Positions 1 to 5,447 of a stretch of 5,447 bases of DNA are shown one piece after another. Source of the stretch: Niastella sp. (GTDB taxonomy: Bacteria; Bacteroidota; Bacteroidia; Chitinophagales; Chitinophagaceae); NCBI GenBank assembly GCA_021154515.1, contig JAJKIL010000374.1, forward strand, positions 1 to 5,447, read 5' to 3'. The notes beneath the pieces are model-generated. The model was not told the origin of the DNA, searched no databases, and saw only the letters and a list, made by a program, of their open reading frames with translations. Within the stretch, counting starts at the first letter, position 1. Each line of letters begins with the position of its first letter. The position numbers and the translations under genes are program-made.

Positions 1-18
1 TAACAAAGCCCCTTGAAA

Positions 19-1500
19 ATGAATCTTAGAATTATAACTGGCATATGCCTTATTTTTATTGGCTTACTGGCCTGCTCAAAGTCAAATAATGAAAAAGACA
101 ACCATGGCCAGACTAATAAAGAAAATCTTACACAATTCACTGTCAGAGTTATTGAAAGAACACCGTTAGCAGCAATTATTCAATGGGATTCTTCCAAAAA
201 TAAAATTAACAATGAGTTGGTTCGATACAGGATAATTCTAAGCAACGTAAAAATAAAAGATAGTTTAACAGGATTAACTGACACTTTACTTAACCTGGAA
301 AAGAACAAAATATATTCAGGAAAAGTCGTTGCCTTTATCGCCAGCGACACCACGTTTTCGGAATTTACCCTGTCAACATATGACGGCCAGTTGTATGCTT
401 ATACAAAAGAGCTCTCCTACAACACCATAGGACGTTTTGGAGGTTTTAATGCTTATCCGGTCACATTAGGACAAAACCAACCATCCATGTGGCGCTTCAG
501 TACTGATAACATGCTTGCCCCAACGCTATCGAACGACACTATATTCATGGTTGCCAACTATAAATTGCAGGCAATAAATGCAATTACCGGAGCTAATATT
601 TGGCAGGGCCCGGTAAATATTAGTTTTGTTACGAGTGTTACTTATTCCGCAGGCCGACTGTATGCCTGTTCGAATACCGGAACATTGGTATGCGTGAACA
701 GCAGCACGGGTCAGGTACTTTGGAACTATACTTCTAATACGTATGGTGATTTTAACTCGAACCCGGTTATTGCTAATAATGTAGTATTTGTTGCACCTGT
801 AAACCGGTCTATCGGCGAAGTACATGCAGTTAATGCAACAACAGGACAAAAAATATGGAGTTATGGTTTCAACAATTCCATATGCAAACGCCCGCTGGCC
901 ACTAAAGGTGTTGTTGTTATAAGCTCAGGCGAAAACGGGCGTGCATTCGCACTTGATGCAGGCACAGGCAATTTATTATGGAATAAAACAGATCTGGGGC
1001 AGATTGGTCTTGATTGGTTCAATCCTGTGTATCTGGATGGGAAAGTACTGGTAAGCACCTCAGGCACAATATACGCGTTGGACCTAAAAACCGGGATCCA
1101 GAAATGGCGATACGAAAGTGGTCAAACTGCCTCATATTGTGTTACCGGCAATGACATGGTATATTTCTGCAAGGATACCACGTTTAATGCAGGGGCATAT
1201 GGAACAAACCTAAAAGCCATAAGTGCAAAGGACGGCCACGAGGTATGGAGCCAAAATGTAGGATCATATGGCACAGATTATTCCAATTTAGTTTTTGCCA
1301 AAGACAAGATCTACGCCACTTATAGATCTATAATGCTTTCACCAGTCATTGTAACATTCAATGCAACGACGGGAAAAATGGATACAAAATTTGCCAATAA
1401 TAACCCGGTTACTTTAAACCTTTACGAGGGTGTGCTCGATTTTATAGTAAAAAGAGATGGGATCATTTGTTATCCATCAACACATGGTAATTACCAATAA
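19..1500 (+). CDS. Outer-envelope lipoprotein with FnIII-like domain and PQQ-type beta-propeller
   Basis: A 493-residue protein when started at the ATG at 19. A TTG two codons earlier (13) is in frame, but the ATG gives a cleaner signal peptide. Residues 1-19 form a lipoprotein signal: a short basic start, a hydrophobic stretch and an LLAC lipobox with Cys19 as the lipidated residue. A polar linker follows. Residues about 38-118 have the spaced Trp, Tyr and Leu pattern of a fibronectin type III-like sandwich (IIQW, RYRI, LNLEKNKIY). From about 150 to the end there are seven propeller repeats of the form A-x-(N/D)-x-x-T-G-x-x-x-W, near residues 185, 225, 270, 311, 353, 400 and 446. The last lacks the Trp. 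Such PQQ-like (BamB-type) propellers usually serve as binding or scaffold domains; no PQQ-dehydrogenase catalytic part is present, so enzymatic activity is not implied. Its partner is unknown. It converges on the operon to its right and is probably independent of it. Confidence 0.88.
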   Translation: MNLRIITGICLIFIGLLACSKSNNEKDNHGQTNKENLTQFTVRVIERTPLAAIIQWDSSKNKINNELVRYRIILSNVKIKDSLTGLTDTLLNLEKNKIYSGKVVAFIASDTTFSEFTLSTYDGQLYAYTKELSYNTIGRFGGFNAYPVTLGQNQPSMWRFSTDNMLAPTLSNDTIFMVANYKLQAINAITGANIWQGPVNISFVTSVTYSAGRLYACSNTGTLVCVNSSTGQVLWNYTSNTYGDFNSNPVIANNVVFVAPVNRSIGEVHAVNATTGQKIWSYGFNNSICKRPLATKGVVVISSGENGRAFALDAGTGNLLWNKTDLGQIGLDWFNPVYLDGKVLVSTSGTIYALDLKTGIQKWRYESGQTASYCVTGNDMVYFCKDTTFNAGAYGTNLKAISAKDGHEVWSQNVGSYGTDYSNLVFAKDKIYATYRSIMLSPVIVTFNATTGKMDTKFANNNPVTLNLYEGVLDFIVKRDGIICYPSTHGNYQ

Positions 1501-1562
1501 ACCGGATAAGTACGTTTATGTTGTTAAACTTCATTAAATCCTCCAACCAATAGTTCGACAAT
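1501..1562. other. Convergent intergenic gap
   Basis: This is the 62-base space between the stops of the lipoprotein gene and the PhoD-like gene. It holds only a five-pair inverted repeat (GTTTA, six bases, TAAAC, about 1514-1529), with no T tract on either strand. No convincing intrinsic terminator is visible for either gene. Confidence 0.6.
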
Positions 1563-2873
1563 CTAGGGCTCTTCAAACAGTACCTCGTCTTCAAATAACA
1601 TTTCATTACCAATAAGCGCATACACTTTGTAAGACAGCCGGTCGGTTTTTACAGAAATACTCATGATATTATTTCTTAAAGGAAGTCTCATCTCGCCTTT
1701 CTTTACAGGGTATCCCATATGTTTACAAAGAAAATAATCATAAGGATTTTTGTTAACGATTAATACACCATTTGGTTCATCATGTAAAATATTAAACTGT
1801 GCCTGTTTGATCGGGCTTGAAATAAGCTCATTGATCCTGTAGGTTTTACCATTCGCCTCATAAGTTATGTAAGCATGAGACGACAAATGTATATCGCCAG
1901 AGAGAAACACAATTTTTTTATTAGACGCCCCCATCAATACTTTTAAAATCTTATCTCGCTGTTCATAATATTTTGTACCACTCCATTTATCATTTTGTTG
2001 TGCCTGGTCCAGTTGCGTGATCAATGGAACGGAGCTTACTATAATTTTAATTTTATCTTTTGTAACTGTATCATTTATCCAACTCGTTAGTGTATCAAAC
2101 TGATCATTACTTATTAAATAATTCCCCGTTCTTTCTGTTCTGGCATCCATTACAAAAAATACGGCATGCGCACAATCGAATGAATAATAAAATTTATCGG
2201 GATCGCCTGGGTTATGTGCATGCTGAAAGATCTTGTAGGCATCGGAGGCCCAGCTGAATAATTGCTGCTGTTTCCGGCTTAAGTTCTCATTGATAAAATC
2301 ATTATATATCTCGTGATCATCAATGAGCATGTATTGGGGAAGGTTTCCAAAGACTTGTTTTAATTCCAGTGAATGCCAGGTTTCTTCATAACGTTCAGCA
2401 TAACCATCTCTGCTTGTTATCCAAAAAGGATGTACTGCAGTGTCAATATACATCTGGTCGCCACAGGTTAATATAAACCTGCTCTTCTCATCCTTTGCTA
2501 TTTCGTCAATTCTTTTAAATTCAGGACTAACATGATCTGTAAACAACGATAAGTGGCAACTACCGAGCAGGAAATTAATTTCATCCACTTCTATAGGCAT
2601 GGTTCGCAAGGTTCCTTCTACAAGCGTTTCTACTTTTTGATCGAAAATAATTTTACAGGTGTAAAGCGTGTCGGGGTCAAGATTGGTAAATTCTGTTACA
2701 CCTGTGTAATACCTATCAGCCAACAAGTGAAGATCATTGATCTTTTGTTTATTTCCCTGTTTATTATTTTGTGCCGGAGTTAATGTCACTGTTGCTTTTA
2801 TTGCAACCCCATTAGCTTTTACCCAAATCTTTGCGGTGCTCGTTGTTACATGACCAATAATAAGCTGTACCAT
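1563..2873 (-). CDS. PhoD-like metallophosphatase, without signal peptide
   Basis: A 436-residue protein beginning at the ATG at 2873. Residues 1-95 form the beta-sandwich N-terminal domain typical of PhoD proteins (GHVTTSTAKIWVKA). The catalytic domain follows with the family's ordered motifs: GSC at 104-106, GDQMY at 138-142, DDHEIYND at 185-192, MDARTER at 242-248 and SGDIHLSSH at 325-333. These Asp, His and Cys residues are those expected to hold the metals in PhoD-type phosphomonoesterases and phosphodiesterases. The set looks complete, so the enzyme should be active on a phosphate ester; the substrate is unknown. Classical PhoD enzymes are exported by the Tat path, but this protein starts directly in the first beta-strand, with no twin-arginine, hydrophobic or lipobox segment, so it is predicted to be cytoplasmic. 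It is the last gene of the operon, 44 bases after the amidohydrolase. The leader just before its ATG is A-rich (aaaaacaaaaaat), as is common for Bacteroidota starts. Confidence 0.88.
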   Translation of the reverse strand: MVQLIIGHVTTSTAKIWVKANGVAIKATVTLTPAQNNKQGNKQKINDLHLLADRYYTGVTEFTNLDPDTLYTCKIIFDQKVETLVEGTLRTMPIEVDEINFLLGSCHLSLFTDHVSPEFKRIDEIAKDEKSRFILTCGDQMYIDTAVHPFWITSRDGYAERYEETWHSLELKQVFGNLPQYMLIDDHEIYNDFINENLSRKQQQLFSWASDAYKIFQHAHNPGDPDKFYYSFDCAHAVFFVMDARTERTGNYLISNDQFDTLTSWINDTVTKDKIKIIVSSVPLITQLDQAQQNDKWSGTKYYEQRDKILKVLMGASNKKIVFLSGDIHLSSHAYITYEANGKTYRINELISSPIKQAQFNILHDEPNGVLIVNKNPYDYFLCKHMGYPVKKGEMRLPLRNNIMSISVKTDRLSYKVYALIGNEMLFEDEVLFEEP

Positions 2874-2917
2874 ATTTTTTGTTTTTAAAACAGGTTTTCT
2901 TTTTTACATCTTATTTA

Positions 2918-3841
2918 TTAAATAACCGTCCCGTTGTAAAACCTGCTGTTTAGGAATTTGTCAATATTCTTACTGGCAACCTGGTCCCAGGCGGTTAAGT
3001 CATTAGTAATTGGAGTGGTAACAGCTTTTTGCTTGAAAACAGTATATGTCTCATGTTCTGGCCCTTTTCTTTCGGTCAGGAAGTAATCTGTGCCGTACAT
3101 AATCCTGTTTCCATATTCACTTTTAACTATTTCTGCAATAAGTTGGTCATGAATGGTTCGATCCTGTAATGCATATGAGATGTCCGTATAAAGGGTGGTA
3201 AAATGTTGCATCATATCCCGGATTTGTGTAAACCAGTTCTTTTGCAGAACTCCATAAGGAGCTGCTTCTTCTTTTGACGCCTTAGGTCCGTCGATAAATG
3301 CCTTTACCTGGTTTCCACCTCCGAAGTGGGCGAGACAGAGTTTAAGTTTTTTGAGTTGACTATTGGACAGCATACTTTCAAAAGCATTCGGCTCCATTAG
3401 CCAGGAGCATTTGTTGAGGTTGTTATTGGCTTTTTGTCTTCCCAGGAGCCATTGACCCAAACTTTTCTGTTTTTTATAATTGACTCCGCCCGCTGGGTAG
3501 ATGGCCTTATTGTTATATGGATCCGGGAAAGAAAGGATGCTGTCTATAAAACGTTCGTCGTTGTTGTATATACCGCCTAAAAAATTGCAATGGCTTAAAA
3601 CCGGGACTTCATTTTCAGCTGCCCAGGAGAGTGTCTCCATCAAGCGTTCATCAAAAGGATAAAACCCCATACTGGGATATATTTTGAGCCCAATAAACGG
3701 ATACACTGATCTGGTTTCGGAAACAGGTACTTTTGTTTCAAAATACAATTTGACCGTATCCAGGAGTTCTTTCCCAGTGACTTTCCATCGTGGATCGATT
3801 CCCAGGAAAAGCAATAACCTGTCCGGATACCGTTTTTTCAC
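2918..3841 (-). CDS. C-terminal piece of the interrupted amidohydrolase
   Basis: This is the 307-codon remainder, counted from the first possible start after the break, a GTG at 3841. The open frame itself extends 20 codons further upstream, to the premature stop, without an ATG. It contains Lys53 in GLKIYPSMGF, His84 in VLSHC, His172 in AHFGGG, the strand LYTDISYAL and Asp252 in MYGTDYF (numbered from the GTG). The HxH pair is missing, so this fragment alone could not form the usual metal site. A GGAAG lies 11 bases before the GTG, which could allow weak re-initiation, but Bacteroidota rarely depend on such sites. The GTG start is probably not real; the segment belongs to the gene that begins at 4201. 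Confidence 0.55.
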   Translation of the reverse strand: MKKRYPDRLLLFLGIDPRWKVTGKELLDTVKLYFETKVPVSETRSVYPFIGLKIYPSMGFYPFDERLMETLSWAAENEVPVLSHCNFLGGIYNNDERFIDSILSFPDPYNNKAIYPAGGVNYKKQKSLGQWLLGRQKANNNLNKCSWLMEPNAFESMLSNSQLKKLKLCLAHFGGGNQVKAFIDGPKASKEEAAPYGVLQKNWFTQIRDMMQHFTTLYTDISYALQDRTIHDQLIAEIVKSEYGNRIMYGTDYFLTERKGPEHETYTVFKQKAVTTPITNDLTAWDQVASKNIDKFLNSRFYNGTVI

Positions 3842-3901
3842 ACCGATTATTTCTTCCAGCTGGCCTTCATAACCTGAAAGAGAAGGGCCCGCCCCGCATT
3901 G

Positions 3902-4201
3902 TTACATGTCCATAGTCAAGCCGACGAATTTAAAACTGGTGTCGTCCGGGTATTGTGCGGCCAGCGTTTTAAATACTTCGAGTTGATCGGTACTTTTCCC
4001 AATTTTAAGAAAGCTTGCGTACCGGTTACCGCCGTTTCCGCCAAAAGTCTTCAGGAGTTTCTGAACGGCCACTGAACCGGCTTGCACATTAGTGATCTTG
4101 TCAATCGCGTTAGCAAGAATTCCGGGGAGATATAGATGCAAAAATTTCTGCGGCGCATTGTTCATCGTGAACATATGACTGTGTACATTGTAATACTGCA
4201 T
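3902..4201 (-). CDS. N-terminal piece of the interrupted amidohydrolase
   Basis: This is the 99-residue peptide made if translation stops at the premature TAA. It carries the first beta-strand and the HSH metal pair (His7, His9), a helical insert with a Gly-rich turn (FGGNGGN, about 54-60), and the next strand ending in FVGLTMDM. On its own it lacks all later catalytic residues and most of the barrel, so it should not be an active enzyme. Its start is firm: TGA of the upstream gene, one base, then ATG. It is listed separately because an automatic annotation would call it as a gene of its own. Confidence 0.6.
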   Translation of the reverse strand: MQYYNVHSHMFTMNNAPQKFLHLYLPGILANAIDKITNVQAGSVAVQKLLKTFGGNGGNRYASFLKIGKSTDQLEVFKTLAAQYPDDTSFKFVGLTMDM

Positions 4202-4202
4202 A

Positions 4203-5156
4203 TCAGGAGAGTTTTATATTTTTTGAATAGGCCTTCTTGAGCACGTCGAACCAGAAGGGGGCGCCAAAACACCCGGCAAAACCAGTAATGATAAAGCCGA
4301 CTATTTTCCAAACAAAGAACCTGGTATTCCTTTTGGGATAAGCCTTGAAAATGCTGTAGTCGAAACCTACTGGTAGGTCCGCTACTTTAACAAGACTATC
4401 CAGACTTTCCTGGGTAATAGCGGTTTTGGCGTCGATAGCCGAATGGGAACTGTCAGTATTAGCAATATATTCAGTGTAGTAATTCACGACCGCCGTTCTT
4501 GACTTGGGTGTTACCCTGAAATAATTAAACAGCTGTATGCTGTCCACATTGATAATGATACTAAGGATCAAGCCGATAATGAACAGCTTTTTTCGCATCC
4601 GTTTTTTGTACCAGAGATTGACACGCTCGACGAATTCCTTGTACCAGTTCTCGATCTGCAAAGCCAGTTGGTTGTAGATGCCACTTTCAATAGCATCGGG
4701 TGTGGTGGTATTCAATTGTAATTCTGCATTGCTCATAGAAAGTCGCAGAAACGAGGTCACATCACTTTGTTTTAGTGTTTGCATAGCACTTTTGAAATTA
4801 GCCAAAGTGGGATTGACATAGTTGTTTTTCTGTAGGGTTGCCTGAACGATATGTGCGCTGCTCACCACTTCGATTAACACTTCGGCGAAAAGGCGCGGAT
4901 TGATGTCGTTGGTTGGTTTGTTTGTTTCTCGGGTAAGCAGGTCTACAGCACCATGTAGATAGACGAGGTTGGCCCAATTGATGCCATTCGAATCGTCTTG
5001 TAACTGCTTGAGTAAATAGGCCTTCAGAAATCGACCCCGTTCTGCCATGATTTGGGCTATTGATTCCTGGATGAGACTTATAAAAATGGCGAAAAGTGCC
5101 CAGCTGATAATGACAGACAGCATTACCTGGACAAGGGAAATATTTAGAATATCCAT
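4203..5156 (-). CDS. Inner-membrane protein of the GAPFWFD-motif family, function unknown
   Basis: A 317-residue protein from the ATG at 5156. The frame extends to a TTG at 5228, but those 24 extra codons are polar, lack family character and overlap a promoter candidate, so the ATG is preferred. Three membrane segments are visible: about 8-30, 190-206 and 280-302. Between the first two lies a mostly helical, probably cytoplasmic domain. It ends in a pattern I recognise from a widespread uncharacterised family: a Glu-Arg pair, then LWYKKRMRKK, the second helix and an Asn-x-Asp (NVDS) at its end. A loop of about 75 residues (206-279), probably periplasmic, precedes the third helix, which closes with GAPFWFDVL and a lysine-rich tail. 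The charges suggest N-terminus out and C-terminus in. No catalytic motif is seen. It is the first gene of the operon and its TGA is one base from the amidohydrolase ATG. It may be the membrane anchor or sensor of the module, which is inference only. Confidence 0.8.
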   Translation of the reverse strand: MDILNISLVQVMLSVIISWALFAIFISLIQESIAQIMAERGRFLKAYLLKQLQDDSNGINWANLVYLHGAVDLLTRETNKPTNDINPRLFAEVLIEVVSSAHIVQATLQKNNYVNPTLANFKSAMQTLKQSDVTSFLRLSMSNAELQLNTTTPDAIESGIYNQLALQIENWYKEFVERVNLWYKKRMRKKLFIIGLILSIIINVDSIQLFNYFRVTPKSRTAVVNYYTEYIANTDSSHSAIDAKTAITQESLDSLVKVADLPVGFDYSIFKAYPKRNTRFFVWKIVGFIITGFAGCFGAPFWFDVLKKAYSKNIKLS

Positions 5157-5225
5157 GTCAACGTATTTAGGTGAGTAAATAGGAGAATATCGGTGCGTTA
5201 TTCTTAGGGCGGAAGGGATTTTTGT

Positions 5226-5259
5226 CAAATAAATGGCCTTTCTGTTGGTACTTTGAAAG
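5226..5259 (-). promoter_or_regulatory. Possible Bacteroidota-type promoter for the three-gene operon
   Basis: On the minus strand, TTTATTTG (5233-5226) matches the Bacteroidota -7 consensus TAnnTTTG at all but the second position. CTTTC (5259-5255), 21 bases upstream, could be a weak -33 element (consensus TTTG). A transcript starting about six bases after the box would have a leader of roughly 60 bases before the ATG at 5156. AT-rich DNA throws up such matches often, so this is weak support. Confidence 0.25.
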
Positions 5260-5307
5260 CGCCAATTGAGCTATAATTGATAAGCTGACAAGTGCTTATA
5301 TAGGTTT

Positions 5308-5336
5308 CAATATAGCGTCTTTTTAATGTCTGAAAA
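5308..5336 (-). promoter_or_regulatory. Alternative weak promoter candidate for the operon
   Basis: On the minus strand, TTTTC (5336-5332), 17 bases, then TATATTG (5314-5308) resembles a -33/-7 pair with one T missing from the -7 box. The spacing fits, but the match is imperfect. It competes with the candidate at 5226-5259, and only one or neither need be used. Confidence 0.15.
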
Positions 5337-5369
5337 GCCGTTTTTACACCTAATCTTGCCTGGGAAAAC

Positions 5370-5388
5370 AAAAAAGGTGTTTTCACCC
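5370..5388 (-). terminator. Possible intrinsic terminator of a minus-strand gene entering from the right
   Basis: On the minus strand, GGTG-AAAA-CACC is followed at once by six T. The stem has four strong pairs plus one G-T wobble and a four-base loop, so it is short. Its place supports it: two minus-strand stop codons lie just before it (TAA at 5402-5400 and at 5397-5395), and the operon's own start lies well beyond. The strand is inferred from the T tract. Confidence 0.4.
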
Positions 5389-5394
5389 ATGTCG

Positions 5395-5447
5395 TTAAGT
5401 TAAGACACGGTATTTTGGGGATGAATATATATCGCTGCTGTATGACA
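5395..5447 (-). CDS. Possible C-terminal tail of an upstream gene (partial)
   Basis: A minus-strand frame open at the window edge encodes about 16 residues (SYSSDIYSSPKYRVLT) and ends with TAA at 5395, eight bases before a hairpin with a T6 tract. A second frame ends at 5400. The stretch is too short to identify. The case rests only on the nearby terminator-like structure, and the whole segment may be non-coding. Confidence 0.2.
   Translation of the reverse strand, partial: SYSSDIYSSPKYRVLT

Larger units (their letters stand above)
2918..4201 (-). pseudogene. Metal-dependent amidohydrolase (amidohydrolase_2-like), interrupted by one in-frame TAA
   Basis: Read through, this is one 427-codon frame plus a final stop, from the ATG at 4201 to the TAA at 2918, broken only by a TAA at 3902-3904 (codon 100). 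Both halves are in the same frame (4201 minus 3841 is 360), so no frameshift is needed. The pieces together hold the full TIM-barrel amidohydrolase set: HSH at 7-9, Lys173 in GLKIYP, His204 in VLSHC, His292 in LAHFGGG and Asp372 in YGTD. The stop falls just after LTMDM. The following 20 codons (QCGAGPSLSGYEGQLEE...) continue the usual family pattern of a Gly-Ala-Gly turn and a helix leading to the next strand. The family hydrolyses or decarboxylates small ring or amide substrates; the substrate here is unknown. The ATG lies one base after the stop of the membrane-protein gene, indicating translational coupling. A GAA or CAA codon mutated to TAA, or a sequencing error, would explain the break. 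Confidence 0.82.

Noticed and set aside
526..1067. Two minus-strand open frames (849-526 and 1067-861) inside the lipoprotein gene
   Set aside because: They lie antisense to a well-supported propeller gene, are Cys/Ile/Arg-rich without domain character, and mirror its repeats.
1485..1496. Perfect 12-base palindrome TGGTAATTACCA at the end of the lipoprotein gene
   Set aside because: It lies within the final codons, has no loop or T tract, and occurs only once. A chance palindrome is likely.
2553..2783. Plus-strand open frame of 76 codons
   Set aside because: It is antisense to the PhoD-like N-terminal region, with no recognisable features.
3684..3872. Plus-strand open frame of 62 codons
   Set aside because: It is antisense to the amidohydrolase barrel and has no independent support.
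5157..5228. N-terminal extension of the membrane protein to the TTG at 5228
   Set aside because: The extra 24 codons are polar and would overlap a -7-like box. The ATG at 5156 directly precedes the first membrane helix.
5225..5446. Minus-strand frame open from the window edge for about 73 codons, ending in TGA at 5225
   Set aside because: It has no start in the window, unremarkable composition and no family resemblance, and it runs through the terminator-like hairpin and both promoter candidates. Probably chance.
1..5447. CRISPR arrays, tRNA or rRNA genes, insertion sequences, long direct repeats
   Set aside because: Nothing of this kind was seen on reading the window: no repeated spacer pattern, no transposase, no terminal inverted repeats.

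Overview
The window looks like chromosomal DNA from a member of the Bacteroidota, probably a Sphingobacteriaceae- or Chitinophagaceae-like soil or water bacterium. This rests on the moderate-to-low GC content, starts with A/T-rich leaders and no Shine-Dalgarno sequence, a PQQ-propeller lipoprotein with a fibronectin-like domain, and the style of the amidohydrolase. The taxonomic placement is an inference from style, not from a marker gene.

Layout: (1) 19-1500, plus strand: a lipoprotein with a fibronectin type III-like domain followed by a seven-repeat PQQ-type beta-propeller. (2) 1501-1562: a 62-base convergent gap with no strong terminator. (3) 1563-5156, minus strand: an apparent three-gene operon. 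In order of transcription it encodes a three-helix inner-membrane protein of the family ending in a GAPFWFD motif (5156-4203), a metal-dependent amidohydrolase (4201-2918), and a PhoD-like metallophosphatase with no signal peptide (2873-1563). (4) 5157-5447: a 291-base leader or intergenic region. It holds weak promoter candidates and a small hairpin with a T6 tract that probably terminates a minus-strand gene lying mostly outside the window.

The main anomaly is in the amidohydrolase. A single in-frame TAA at 3902-3904 splits an otherwise intact reading frame of 427 codons plus its final stop. The upstream piece holds the HxH metal ligands. The downstream piece holds the lysine, the two later histidines and the final aspartate. 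Both pieces are in the same frame, and nothing else in the gene is broken. This is a fresh nonsense mutation, a sequencing error, or (less likely) a read-through site.

The operon arrangement suggests that the membrane protein and two soluble metallohydrolases act in one process: the first two genes are separated by one base, and the third follows after 44 bases. The substrate cannot be read from the sequence. The lipoprotein is convergent and probably independent.
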